The position numbers and the translations under genes were made by a program. The notes beneath the pieces were generated by a model. That model did not search any database and was not told where the DNA came from. It worked only from the letters and a program-made list of their open reading frames with translations. Below are positions 11,072 to 22,400 of a DNA stretch of 64,000 nt, piece after piece; position 1 is the first letter of the stretch; each line of letters begins with the position of its first letter. Source of the DNA: Chloranthus sessilifolius (lineage: Eukaryota > Streptophyta > Magnoliopsida > Chloranthales > Chloranthaceae); contig CM037584.1 in assembly GCA_021018995.1 (NCBI GenBank), forward strand, positions 173,246,317-173,310,316, written 5' to 3'.

Positions 11072-13084
11072 CTAGCTGGGGATTTTTGGTTGTATATGAA
11101 ATGAAAGTATTGAGTGGAGAAATAGGACTCGCAAAGTCGACTCAAATAAATGGGATAATCCTATAATGATGATGATGTCGATGAAGGTGACATGTAGATA
11201 GCTTCTTTTCATCAGTTGACATGTAGATAACTTCTCATAGAGTTTTTTGCAAAAAGTAAGAATCTTATGTAGGTGGTGTACAATTTGTAGTAGAGAAGAG
11301 TAAATACCTACCCCAGCAATGTAAACACTTAATGTTAGAATCCTGGCAATGATCACCAACTCAAATCCGCAACTCTGATAAGCCTTGAAAATTTTGAGGT
11401 AACATAAGCAAGGCAATAACATTGAAACTGCAGTGCTTAGAAATGATCCCATAAGTGCTAGAAGGTACCCAAAAATGGAAATATTAAAGCTACAACCACA
11501 GCGCTAGAGACTAACAGGGTTTTAACTTCTAAGTAAGATGCTAATGAGTTTGTTTTTGTAGGAGGGAAACAAATCTTCGATTGCAGTTGCAATGGGTGTA
11601 ACCACCAAAGCGTATTTAGTGAAGGGATTGATCACTGTGGTGTAAATTGCAATTTTTGAGCTGAGTTTTCCGACAGGGAGATTTAATGTCACTTGAGATT
11701 CTACATCATCTCCATACATCAAGTAACCCAGAACTGCCATTGATCCATAATTAAATGTGCAAAGAACAAAGGAAAGGATCAAAAACTGCAATTCAATTAC
11801 AACATAAGAAATGAATATAGAGTAAATTATATGCATGTACATAAGGGTAAATTACTTGTTACCTCCCATTTCAGTGGTCTCCACTTAATGCCCCCTAATC
11901 TTTTGGTGTGCCCAATTAGGGACATTAAGTGGAGCCTGCCAAAATAGAGAATAAAAATAATTTCGTAAAAGGACTGGCTCTCTGCATAGGGACCATAACG
12001 TTGTTAAGGTTATGAAGCACCTTCAACCCCGATGTCAGGTTCAATCCTAGCTTACCCATCCAAAAAAAAGGTTATGAAGTACCCTCTAGTCATTGAATCA
12101 TGTCAAAAACTGACTTCCACATCTCAAGGCCTGTGTATTCAGCCTGTGTCAGCTAACTTCTGATGGAATCCAATGGCGAAAAAGGCACTTCTTAGGTGAT
12201 GACATCTCTCAATTATGAATTATCTAATAAATAGATAACATGGTAGTTCCTTATTATGCTTACCTTATAAAACTGGGTCCTATCTCTCGTAGAAGTATAA
12301 ATTGTAGGGAAAACTGTATGCCCACAATAACAGAAGGCATATATACTAAGAGTGATATGCATTCCATTCAAATTTAACAATCTTCCTTTCTCATGAAACC
12401 CAACACCATCAAACACACCAGCCCACAAAACAAAACATACTATGACAACAGAAGCCAAGACTCCACCAGCAGACACATAAGAAAGTGAACTCAAAACTCC
12501 TTAGCCAAGTTGTAGGCAGAATTATAGCAGCAGCAATCAAAATAAAACCTCCTTTCCCTCTGATTTGAAGTCCCGCTGCTTTGAAACGCATATTTGGAAA
12601 CAATTTATCTAAGCTATAACCTTCCAATATCAAGAACTCGACGGCAATCATATATAACTCAAGATACAAGAAAATGGCTACAACGACCCTCCCTTTGTAA
12701 CCAAAAGCTAGTTCTCCTATGTCAGGGTAGCTTTGGATGTGTGAGTGCATATCCATACATCGACGCATGAGTAGCCCTGTGTAGCATAAGATGATGGCCA
12801 TCACAAAAAGAAGTAACAAGCTCAACCACCCCACTTCTGAGAGTGCATATGGAATTGATAGAATTCCAATTCCTGACAAATAAGAGTGAAGTCCATCTTT
12901 AGATTGAAAATTGCTCATATCAAAGATACATATAGTTATATTAGTAAAGAATTTGGTGTCTTAACTTTCAACTCTTGCCTGACTTAACTAGGCTTCTTAC
13001 TTGTTGCCAACCGGGCACTAACCCTCCTCTTTTGACTTTTCTCATCTGGGCTTAGGACAGGCAACATGGAGGACCAAAGTTTAG

Positions 13085-13085
<1 letters not shown>

Positions 13086-13131
<46 letters not shown>
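13086..13131. repeat. (TA)n microsatellite in transporter intron 1
   Basis: About 23 TA units lie in the first intron of the AVT1-like gene, next to a fragment related to the 9568-10536 repeat. Confidence 0.95.
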
Positions 13132-13132
<1 letters not shown>

Positions 13133-13315
13133 CAAACATGATTCAGGGCTTAAGGCTTAAAATGTTTATTAAGACAAAGGAATTGTTTTTAACATAAGAT
13201 ACACATGAAATTAAAGAAAATGTGAATTCTCTCTAAGATTCATTATGCCCTTAAATATTTTAGCTTTAACCTTCTCATATATCTATCTAAAATATATGAA
13301 TTTCACTGGTAACTT

Positions 13316-13350
13316 TAGAGAGAGAGAGAGCGATAGAGAGAGAAAGAGAG

Positions 13351-13385
<35 letters not shown>
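13316..13385. repeat. (GA)n microsatellite abutting a splice donor
   Basis: This is a mostly pure GA tract on the plus strand, CT on the gene's strand. It begins immediately after the GTTCTC donor of exon 1 of the AVT1-like gene, so the intron opens with a long polypyrimidine run. Confidence 0.95.
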
Positions 13386-13387
<2 letters not shown>

Positions 13388-13452
13388 CTGTCATCGCATT
13401 GATTCCATTGAAACAAGTCCTAAGGAAGGTGGTACCTGCCGGTGAATGCTTA

Positions 13453-13620
13453 TGGGTCTCCATTTTCTCTAAGTTCGAGCTCGTGTCATGCTCATGGATC
13501 TCCATTTTCTCTAAGTTCGAGCTCGTGTCATGCTCATGGATCTCCATTTTCTCTAAGTTTGAGCTCATGTCATGCTTATTACTCTCCATTTTCTCTACTT
13601 TTGAGCTCATGTCATGCTCA
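13453..13620 (-). repeat. 42-bp in-frame minisatellite in exon 1 of transporter
   Basis: Four consecutive 42-bp units (13453, 13495, 13537, 13579) encode a 14-residue acidic repeat of the form HEHDTSSNLEKMEI. Units 1-3 are nearly identical and unit 4 is more diverged. It lies in the hydrophilic N-terminal part before the first membrane helix, where AVT1 proteins are normally disordered. Confidence 0.95.
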
Positions 13621-14524
13621 TGTCCACCGTAAAGTGATTCCATGTCATATGTTGGTGCATGCCCCCATGGTCTTGAGATGATGGGGCGCAAATGAAGAGC
13701 AGCAAGCGAGACAAAATAGTGGATCAAGGGAGAGGCATGTGGTTTGATCTTACAAGAAGACTATTGTGCTCATCTGTTGTACCAATCTTGCTATTTCTCT
13801 CTACATTCTTTGCTCTCTCCACACCGCCTAGATCTTCTCCCAACAATATAATTATGCCCTACAACTCATTTTCATGTCTTTGTCTCATATTTGACTTAAA
13901 TTAAGATGAGGTCAGGTTTATTCTTGTGTTTTTATTGGCCTTTTTTTATATATGTAAGTTGGGATTGAACATGGACCTAAAGGTTTTGTTGGGATTTTTG
14001 TTTGTGGGCTATTAAATTGAGAAGCCCATCTTACTTTTTATATTTTTATTGTTTTTTTGTTTGTTTAAATTCGAATCTAGTGAATAACACAACCCATTTG
14101 AGATTTTTTCTTTATAATTTGTCTTTGTATAAGGTTCCAATGTGGCCCATATGAGATTATTATTATTTTTTGGCTTGTCTCTGCTTAATGTTCTTATGTG
14201 GTGATAAAGATCCAATTTCAGCTCAGCATATGCGCCAGCTCCTCTTTAATTCTCATCAAGAATAAAGTCAGATTATGCTAGAGGTTAGTAATAGAAGCAG
14301 TCAAGAGAGCTATGCCAACTGTGAAAGTTGAAACACCAATCAAGAGAACTGTGCCAACCGTTAAATGCAAGGAGATTAGAGAGCTTGACAGGGACGCCGA
14401 CATCGTAGACATCGGATATGGACCTTTTCGCGTATACCGACATCGGAAGAAGCGGAATGGAAATCATCAGAACTAGGCGAAAGCGGCGAAAGACGAAATT
14501 CTGGAGAAAATTGGAGGAATACAG

Positions 14525-14725
14525 CAATTTCGATCGCTCAAATTGCCAAATCGATCGATCGAATGACATCGACAAAGTATAGAGTTATGGAGTGAAATTT
14601 CAACCGATCGAATGGATTATTCAATCCACTGAAATTTTCAAGTCAATCGATCGAATGTCGACGGCGATTTTTCATAGAATTATGACATTTTGATCGATCA
14701 AATTTTTTTCGATCGATCGAAATCG
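14525..14725. promoter_or_regulatory. Palindrome array (TCGATCGATCGA core) upstream of LTR TATA box, element A 5' LTR
   Basis: Several copies of (T)CGATCGATCGA and half-sites such as CCGATCGAATGG lie in 200 bp, ending about 110 bp before TATATAAG at 14837. The 3' LTR carries the same arrangement at 32958-33220 and 33334-33341. Confidence 0.7.
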
Positions 14726-14836
14726 CGCTAGGTTGTTTAGTTAATTTAGGAGTTTAATTTCGAACTTATGTTTTGAGGGTTTATTTGTCTTTTATTTATT
14801 AATTGTCTTAGGGTTTTCTTTTATTGAAAGGACTCC

Positions 14837-14844
14837 TATATAAG
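14837..14844 (+). promoter_or_regulatory. TATA box of element A LTR
   Basis: TATATAAG sits inside the short inverted repeat AGGACTCC...GGTCCT and is conserved in the 3' LTR at 33334-33341. It follows the palindrome array and precedes the presumed transcription start near 14870. Confidence 0.7.
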
Positions 14845-15395
14845 GTCCTTAAAATTGAACAATGTAACTAGTTATTAATTATGAATGAAAAGCTTCTGCT
14901 TGTGTGTGCTTGAGATGAGCCTCTACGAAGAGTGAGTCTTCTTCCCAAGAAGGGTTTGGTGCGAAGCCAAGGGTGTGATGCCTGCCAATCAATCAATCAA
15001 TCTATCTATCTATCTTTTATCTTTACTTGTGTGGTCCTACAACCCCAAATTGACCATCATCCTTGTGAAATCCTAAACCCTAATTGTCCCTGGATCTTTG
15101 AATCGATCCGTATCAACAACCGTAGATCCCAACTGAGTTATTAAATCTTCCACACCAAATATTCAGAGGAAACCAGTGATCCCATCATTGAGTCGTGAGC
15201 GCCCTAATCTGAGAAAACCTAGAGTTCTATCTCTAAGATCGATCTATGCTGCAACCTAACGGATCTAGTGCCTGGACTAAACCTGAGGTGTTCGTTATAT
15301 TTTGTGAATTTTATTGTTTAATTTAATTCTAATTTAATTCCGGCAAAATCAATCATATCATTCACGTAGTTTAGGGAACCGTCCTGCGTCAGTTT

Positions 15396-15407
15396 TGGTA
15401 TCAGAGC
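15396..15407 (+). other. Primer-binding site, initiator Met tRNA (element A)
   Basis: TGGTATCAGAGC begins four bases after the LTR end CA at 15391, the usual initiator-Met primer site of plant Ty3/gypsy elements. Confidence 0.9.
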
Positions 15408-15532
15408 CCTAGGTTTCTAGGTTAGGGCATACTGTGTGATATTGCATTCATTGCACTTTAATTTTCATCACATATTATTTCAGTTTTGGCCAAAGTGTTC
15501 ATCTTGCATTCCATTCTAGAGCCCGTCACTTA

Positions 15533-16711
15533 GTGAACTGTATCACTATGGACATGAGTGGGATTGCCGAAGCTCTTAACGGCATGAGGGTTGATCTAAA
15601 ATCGATCAATGATCGAATGACTGCCTTAGAGACAGCCCAAAGGACTCTCGAAACATCCAATGAGAGGTTGTTAGACCGAGTTACTCGGTTAGACGAGGGT
15701 GATGAGTATTTTGAACCACCCCGTGAGCGTAATGGTCCACGTTTTGAACGAAGTGGCTACCAACATAATCGGAACCGGAACCATAGGTTTGATCATCATG
15801 GAGATGACTACGACCCGAAAGGGAGACTCCTCAAAAATGTCCGAGTTGAGTTCCCGACTTTTGATGGAAGACTAGACCCTCAGGTCTTCCTCGATTGGTT
15901 ATCCGATATGGACCAGGAGTGGTATGGCATGAGTGATGAAAGGTGTGTTAGACTTGCTAAGATAAAGCTCATAGGCCAAGCCCGACTCTTTTGGGTCAAC
16001 GTTGAATGCATCAGAACGAATGCGGGTTGTACTCCCATTACCCATTGGGAAGACATGAAGGTGCGACTTACAGAGAAATACGTTCCTTCTTCACACTACC
16101 ATCGTCTCCTTAACCAATGGCAAAATCTGCGCCAAGGTAGTATGCCCGTATCGGATTACATTGGCAAATTTGAAGAGTTCATGATGAGAGCCAAGGTATC
16201 CAAAAACCCTCAAGTCACTCTATCCAGATTTCGCATCGGATTGAGACTTGACCTGCAAAAAGAGTTAGTCTCCCACCCTGTTAAGACTCTCGCCGAGTGC
16301 TACACCGTCGTTCAAGACCTTGAACGATATTTAAAAATGATGGTGACTAGGCGATCTGATTTTCACCCCGGTCAATTCCGAACTGGCGAAGTGAAATCTA
16401 GTGCTGGAAACCCGCCTGTCAAATCCACGCAACCTACATCTACCAATGTGAGGTTTGACAAAGGTAGGGGTGTAGCCAGAGAATCCTCGAAGAGTGGGTC
16501 TCATGTTAAATGCTATAAATGTCAAGGATTGGGTCACTTTGCTCCCCAATGCCCCACAAGGGACCCACGAAGGAATCTCTTCATTGACGGAGAAGGAGAT
16601 GAAAGTGAAGGAGTTTATGAGGAAGAAGTCTTTGAGCCGAATGCCACACCTAGTGACGAGGAAGGTGATGACATGGGTCGTGCTCTAGTTGTGAGGTGTG
16701 CTTTTGCATAA
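15533..16711 (+). CDS. gag of chromovirus A
   Basis: An open frame of 392 residues. The retrotransposon gag core runs at about residues 105-270 (VEFPTFDGRLDPQVFLDWL, W-E-M-LTEKYVPSSHY, QGSMPVSDYIGKFEEF, LAECYTVVQDLERYL). A CCHC zinc knuckle follows near residue 330 (CYKCQGLGHFAPQC, spacing C-x2-C-x4-H-x4-C) and then an acidic tail. In this family the protein forms the capsid-like particle and the knuckle binds RNA. Protease sequence (IVDTGS) follows at about 16795. The ATG used here is the first in frame after the primer site; a second one lies at codon 6. Confidence 0.85.
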   Translation: MNCITMDMSGIAEALNGMRVDLKSINDRMTALETAQRTLETSNERLLDRVTRLDEGDEYFEPPRERNGPRFERSGYQHNRNRNHRFDHHGDDYDPKGRLLKNVRVEFPTFDGRLDPQVFLDWLSDMDQEWYGMSDERCVRLAKIKLIGQARLFWVNVECIRTNAGCTPITHWEDMKVRLTEKYVPSSHYHRLLNQWQNLRQGSMPVSDYIGKFEEFMMRAKVSKNPQVTLSRFRIGLRLDLQKELVSHPVKTLAECYTVVQDLERYLKMMVTRRSDFHPGQFRTGEVKSSAGNPPVKSTQPTSTNVRFDKGRGVARESSKSGSHVKCYKCQGLGHFAPQCPTRDPRRNLFIDGEGDESEGVYEEEVFEPNATPSDEEGDDMGRALVVRCAFA

Positions 16712-16850
16712 CCTCAACGGGATGAAAAGCAGGATTGGCGAAGGGAGAACATCTTCCACACCTTTGCCACATGTAGGACGAAGAGTTGTAGGGTTATCGT
16801 GGATACCGGAAGCTGCACCAATGTGGTGTCAGAACATACCGTCACCCACT
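16712..16850 (+). other. Element A protease N-terminal part, up to the B insertion
   Basis: The active-site motif of a retroelement aspartic protease (IVDTGSCTNVVS) is visible at about 16795-16835. Element B begins at 16856, after its target duplication, and the rest of the protease lies at 29501 onward. Confidence 0.8.
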
Positions 16851-16855
16851 TAGGG

Positions 16856-19363
16856 TGTAATAACCCGAAAAAGCACGTCAAACAAGGACCTCGGGATCCG
16901 TGCCCGATTGGTCTTAGGTTTGACCATGAGATAGTTCATTGATGAACTTATGGTGAGATGAGCGAATGTGATGTGTGAACCAGTGTAGAAGAGTGGAGAG
17001 ATAGAGGAGTGTGTAGAGTGGCATACACTGATGAGTGTGTATGTGCTCCACACCGAGAAAAGAGATAAGATAAAAAGGGTTGAAAACCCTAACTTTCATG
17101 TTTTGGTGGTTGAGAGAAGTAAAGAAGAGAGAGAAAGAGAGAGGAGTAAGAGAGGAGTTATTGTGGGTGATTGGAAGAAGGATTCAAGCATTAAAGAGGC
17201 CGGATTTGTAACGAGAATCCGTTAGAAACCAAAGTCGAACCCTAGCCTTCCAACCCTAGATTTGAAATCAACTTGAGAGTTATTCAAGGTAAAATTTTTG
17301 TAAATAAGATGCATAGATTATAGGGGTTAAGTTGCAGTAAAATGTGGGTTAAATCATAGGATAATGGCTTAGAAAAATAGAAGAAAAAGTATGGAAAAAG
17401 ATTGGGAAGAACAGCTTGAAAGGGGCTGAATCTGACAATTTCGATTAATCGAAATTGGGTTTCGATTAATCGAAATTGGCCAGGAAGTTGAAGAGTCAGG
17501 GGACCCCGATTTTGATTAATCGGATTGGATTTCGATTAATCGACTTTGGATTTCGATTAATCGATTTGGGAATCGATTAATCGAGAAAGAACTATGGACC
17601 CGTGGGTTGGAGGAAATAACAGGAAAAATCGACTAATCGAAATGGGATTTCGATTAATCGATTTTAGTTTCGATGTCGATTTGGAATCAATTAATCGACT
17701 TGTGAAACTCGACTATTGACGTAAAATTACTTTGCGAAAGAAGGATTTGATTAATCGAAATTGGATTCGATTAATGAAAACTCGACTATTGAGCAGTAAA
17801 ATTGCTTTGCGAGAAGAAGGATTTGATTAATCGAATGAATCGAACTCAATCGAGAATGGACTTTGCGAAAAGGAGGATTTGATTAATCGAAATTGCTTCG
17901 ATTAATCGATATTGACCTTCGATTAATCGATTTTGGAAATCGATTAATCGAATCATTCGATTAATCGACTTTTGAATCGATTAATCAGTTGACTTTTGGT
18001 TTGACTTTAAGATTCTTGGGGGATCTTATGCCTTCTTTATTGCATCCTTTGTGATGTGTTTACTGTTATGTGGTACCATAGGTGATGCGTGTGGACTAGT
18101 GCACAAGGAGTCACGTGGGACCTTGATGCATTGATCAAGTGAAGACTTGAGGTAGGAACACCTTGAACATGTACTTTATTTTACAAGAGCATGTATGTAG
18201 TGATATCAATTCAATTCAAATGTTTTACTACTCAATGATTATGAAAAGTGTGCGTGTGTGACATTCATAAGAGAACTTAAATGAACCATCCCGGGGATGA
18301 TGAAGTGAAAAGTAAAGGCATCGGGTGTGATGCAGTGAATGGATACATCCAGGATGTATCCATGATTGAATCATGTGATGAGGCCTAAGCGATATAAGAT
18401 AGCACAATTACGGTGAATAACTATATGTAAGGCACCGATATTTTTTTATTTGAGGTTTGATAGGTTACCCCAGCGTGGCGGGATAACCACGACCCACGCG
18501 CAGGATATCCGTGGCCGTCTGTTGGCTAATCCAAACCGTAGCGGAGGCTTATCCGTCTGACAGTAAGCACACCCGAGGGTGTTGATGAGATATGAAACCA
18601 CCAATCCCGGGAAAGGGGCTTGGTACTATTGGTATTCGGGGAATACATTTAAAAGCTCTATATAGATGACGATGAAGGGTATCTCATGGGGCTCGATGCT
18701 ATATTGCTCGGGGATTATTTAAGTTGAAGTTTAAGTTTTGCTTTAGGCCTTCTCAAAGATCATTCTTGATTAACTAAAAGACATGAGTAATCTAGAATGG
18801 TGAAGTGTTTTTTAATTTTCATCAATAAATGCATAGACACATCATGCATGCATATCATAGAATACATGTGAGTTATATTTTATATGTTCAATTGTGTTTG
18901 TTCCTATTGAGCTAGGATGTAGCTCACCCTATAGACTATCGTCGCAGTCCACTACTAGCATGGCTTGAGGCAGAGAGGCGACCCGGTGGTCGGACCTTGC
19001 GGTAGGGAGTTAGAGCCACCTCCGGAGGACTTCTTAGAGGACTCTGTGCATGCGACTTTGAGGAGTTTTAGTTGGAGATTTATGCGGCTTGGTATGTCAA
19101 GCCGGTTTTTGATTAAACCTTGTGTATATGGATATCGAGTATTCTTTTGCGAACCATCCATGATGATGGTTATCATCGATGGTTCGGATCGGTTCTCCTT
19201 CATGCGAGGCATGAGGTAGAATCTTTGAGAAGTGTTTTATGTAGATTTAAATTCATGAAGTTGTTCTTATTTATTTTATGCTTGATATACCGGTGTTAGT
19301 GCATAGTTGAGGGCACGGTCAAGATGATCGTCTTGATGGCACGGGTTTGAATTGAAATCAACA
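16856..19363 (+). repeat. 5' LTR of element B
   Basis: About 2.5 kb, collinear with 26899-29495. It carries a dense array of TCGATTAATCGA and half-sites at 17441-17990. TATA-like CTATATAG lies far downstream at about 18658. The exact 3' boundary is blurred; I placed it at ACA just before the decayed primer site. Confidence 0.85.
17441..17990. promoter_or_regulatory. TCGATTAATCGA palindrome array, element B 5' LTR
   Basis: Around twenty copies or near-copies of the 12-mer TCGATTAATCGA lie in 550 bp, separated by short AT-rich spacers. The 3' LTR has the same array at 27459-28065. Confidence 0.85.
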
Positions 19364-19366
19364 CGA

Positions 19367-19380
19367 TTAGTATCAAAGCC
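19367..19380 (+). other. Primer-binding site, initiator-Met type (element B, decayed)
   Basis: TTAGTATCAAAGCC corresponds to the TTGGTATCAGAGCC site used by plant chromoviruses, at the expected place just inside the 5' LTR. Confidence 0.6.
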
Positions 19381-19439
19381 ATTTTCTTTTAGCAATTCGA
19401 CAAGGGTTCTTTTAATGAACATAGGGGCTTCGCTAACGA

Positions 19440-22400
19440 AACTTTAGTTTCAAATGCATGATAATGTCGGCTAGAGGGAGAGGCCGCCCAAGGGGAGGCC
19501 ATCAAAGGAGTTTCATGGTGGAGATGATTTCATCTCTCCTACCAATAGAGTGCCTTTAGGAGTAGCGAGGCCCGAGGCGATGTTGAAAGGATCGAGATCA
19601 TCGGGATCAAGATCGAGAGAAGCAAGAAAGATTGAGAGAAAGACAAGAAGATAGAGAAGGCGACAAAGGATGATGCACACTATGGAGACTATGGCGGTTG
19701 CCATGGCACAACAAGCGACATCCTTTGCTCATCTCAAGAGAAATGACCACCTACACCACTGTGGGATCTCGTTGCCTTTGCCCTCATCTTTTCTGAATTT
19801 AGGAGGATGAGACCTCCTTCATTTTTAGCGGCGGACACAATGGCCCGAGAATGGTGATGGAGATGGAGAAAGTCTTTAGCGTGCTAACTTGCACGGAAGA
19901 TGAGAGTGTAAGATGGGCACTTACATGTTGGATGGGGAGGTGGGCCTTGGTGGAAGTCCGTGATACGGACTCGGGCTCAGGAGACCCCAGAGTTGCCTTG
20001 GACTTGGGAGGAATTTGTTGAGGAGTTCAACAAACAATATTTCCCGGAAGTGGTGAGGAACCAATTAGAGATACAATTTTCTGATTAATACAAGGGAGAA
20101 TGGCGGTGAGAGAATACAGGGTAGAGTTTCTCGACTTGCCCGTTTTGCTCGGATTACGCTCGAAGTGATGAAGTCCAAGAGGTTTTGACAAGGTTTGAAG
20201 CACTGAAGTTAGGGGAGGCGTAGCTCCATTTCAACCGAGGACCTATAAAGAGGTCATGAGCAAAGCGTTGATTAGAAGAGGAGAACAATAATAGATATCG
20301 GCGAGAGAGCGGAGAGGAGAAATGAACAAGGAAGAACGGGGCACTATGAACCGGTGAACAAAAAGCCGAGGTTCATGGGCCAGAATCAGAGACCACAATT
20401 CAAGGGGGTTTCGGAAGACCGGCGCAACAACAACAACAACACCAGCAGAGGTTTCCATTACTTGCGTCGGGAGACCTATTGCTATGAGAGCCACCATGTC
20501 TCTGGCCACTATCACACAGGGTTCTCGTCTTTGTTTCTTCACCTCGGAGACTTGCAAAGTGTAGCAAGCCTCATAGAAACGATGGATGAATTGGGAACTA
20601 GTTGTTTGATGTGGCAAGGTGGGCCACTTGATCAAGGATTGCCCAAGGCGAGATAAGAGAAAGACGGTTTGATTCGGCACCACGACCAATTCAAGCAAGG
20701 AAGCCGATCATCGAGGGAGAGCTTATGCGATCCTTTGCTCGAGAAGCGAGGAAGCGTGCATAGCGTCATCAAGGTGAGATTCCTTTTAAAATTAAAGGAA
20801 AATTTTCTTTTTCATTAAAACTTTAGATAGAGAAGAAGCATGCATTAGAATTATATAAATTTTCTCAATACCAAAAGCGGTATGTAAATTGAGGGTGTAA
20901 ATTAATGTAAATCATTGTATGTGTATGTATACTATAGGTACTCTAAATATATATGAAAAAGGATGCTTGGTGGATATGCGCTCGAGTGTTGATAGACCGG
21001 GTCTACCACTCATTAAATCCTCCACGTTTAAGCTAAGAAGATGAAGATTGTTCGGCGTTGGATTTCGTCCTATCGTATACTGCATTTGGAGAGTTAGTAG
21101 ACACGGAGTTAGCTTGCAAATCCATCATCGTAGCGATTCAAGACTTAGAAGTGCATGAATTGGAAGCAAAGTTGGTCTTTATTAGACATGCAAGGGTTTG
21201 ATGTGATCCTTGGCATGGGTTTGGTTAGTGACATTGTGCGATAGATTGATTGCAAGAACAAGGTAGTCATTTCGGACCCAACAAGAAGATCATTTCGGTT
21301 TCAAGGGTGAGGTGCGTCATACGTACCTTGATCTCGTGATAAGGGTAGAAAATGATCGAAAGGGTTGCGATGGATACTTAGCTTTCTTAAAGGAGGACAA
21401 GGAGGAAAAGAAACGTCATTTACGAGATAGCGGTTATGCGAGACTTCACGCGTGTTTCGGAAGAATTGCCCGGATTACCTCGGAAGAGAAGTAGAATTGC
21501 CATTACTTAGCACGTGAACGGAGCCTATTTCAAAGCACCTTATAGAATGGCTCCCGAGTTAAAGGAGTTGAAGGAACAACTACAAGAGCTTATGGACAAG
21601 GGGTTTGTTAGACCAGGCGTGTCTCCATGGGGAGCACCGGTCTTGTTTGTCAAGAAGAAAGATGGGTCAATGCGGCTATGCATTGACTATCGACAATTGA
21701 ACAAACTCACCGTGAAGAACCGCTACCCTTTGCCTAGAATAGACGATCTATTCGACCAACTGCAAGGAGCAAGGTATTTTTCTAAGATTGACCTGAGATC
21801 TGGGTATCATCGATTCTTGAGTTAAAGGCGAGGACATCTGAAGTATGAATTCCTTGTGATGCCGTTTGGATTAACGAATGCTCCGTCGTCATTTATGGAT
21901 CGATGAACAGTGTTTAAACCACACTTGGACTCTGCGTGGTAGTGTTAGTTGATGATATACTAATATACTCCAAATCCAAGGCGAACACGAAGAACATTTG
22001 AGGATTGCTCTCTGACGCTTCGTGAACACCAATTGTACGCCAAGCTCAGCAAGTGTGAGTTTTGGTTGGAAGAAGTTAGCTTTTTGGGACATGTCGTCTC
22101 GAAGCATGGTGTCACGGTAGATCCAGCAAAGATAGAAGCAGTAGTTAAATGGGAGCAACCAAAAGCGATTGGATGTCCAAAGTTTTTACGGGCTTAGCGA
22201 GGCTATCATCGGCGTTTCGTTGAGGGGTTTTCAAAGATATGGACCTCTCACTAAGGACACGTAAAGATTCAAGGTTTGAGTGGAGTGAGGCATGCGAGAA
22301 GAGTTTTCAAGAACTCAAAAGCGAGACTCACTTGGCTCCGGTGTTAGCGATTCCTTGAGCGATGGAGGATACGCGTGTCTGTGACGCGTCATACAATAAT

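Larger units (their letters stand above)
11072..13727 (-). pseudogene. Vacuolar amino-acid transporter, AVT1-like, frameshifted
   Basis: Three exons are visible on the minus strand: 13727-13388 (ends AATGCGATGACAG, donor GTTCTC), 12872-12264 (acceptor TTTGTCAG, donor GTAAGC) and 11785 downward (acceptor AATTGCAG). Read across, they give the family's course: FLRTCFNGINAMTG, then IGILSIPYALSEVGW, SYPDIGELAFG, ELYMIAVEFLILEG, LPTTWLRS, YVSAGGVLAS, CYCGHTVFPT, FNYGSMAVLGYLMYG, then GSFLSTAVSMLLPCLCYLKIFKAY. AVT1 proteins move amino acids across the tonoplast by proton exchange, with about 10-11 membrane helices. The copy looks dead. Frame changes lie near 12490, 11525 and 11467, the usual stop after the last helix is lost (the frame runs on to 11072), and no ATG begins exon 1. 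Exon 1 contains four 42-bp in-frame repeats. A copia LTR starts 260 bp upstream. Sequencing error could explain one frame change but hardly three. Confidence 0.85.
14386..15391 (+). repeat. 5' LTR of element A
   Basis: 1006 bp, TG...CA. It contains an array of GATCGATCGA-type palindromes (14525-14725), then a TATA box TATATAAG at 14837-14844, then a leader and a long U5. The start of the LTR corresponds to the last codons of the element's own pol ORF, as shown by the 3' copy. Confidence 0.9.

Noticed and set aside
12487-12500. Frame change in the transporter as a small intron
   Set aside because: There is no GT-AG pair at the break, and the protein alignment continues with no gap.
13245-13445. 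Plus-strand ORF across the (GA)n tract
   Set aside because: It is a simple-sequence translation (RERERE) lying over exon 1 and intron 1 of the transporter on the other strand.
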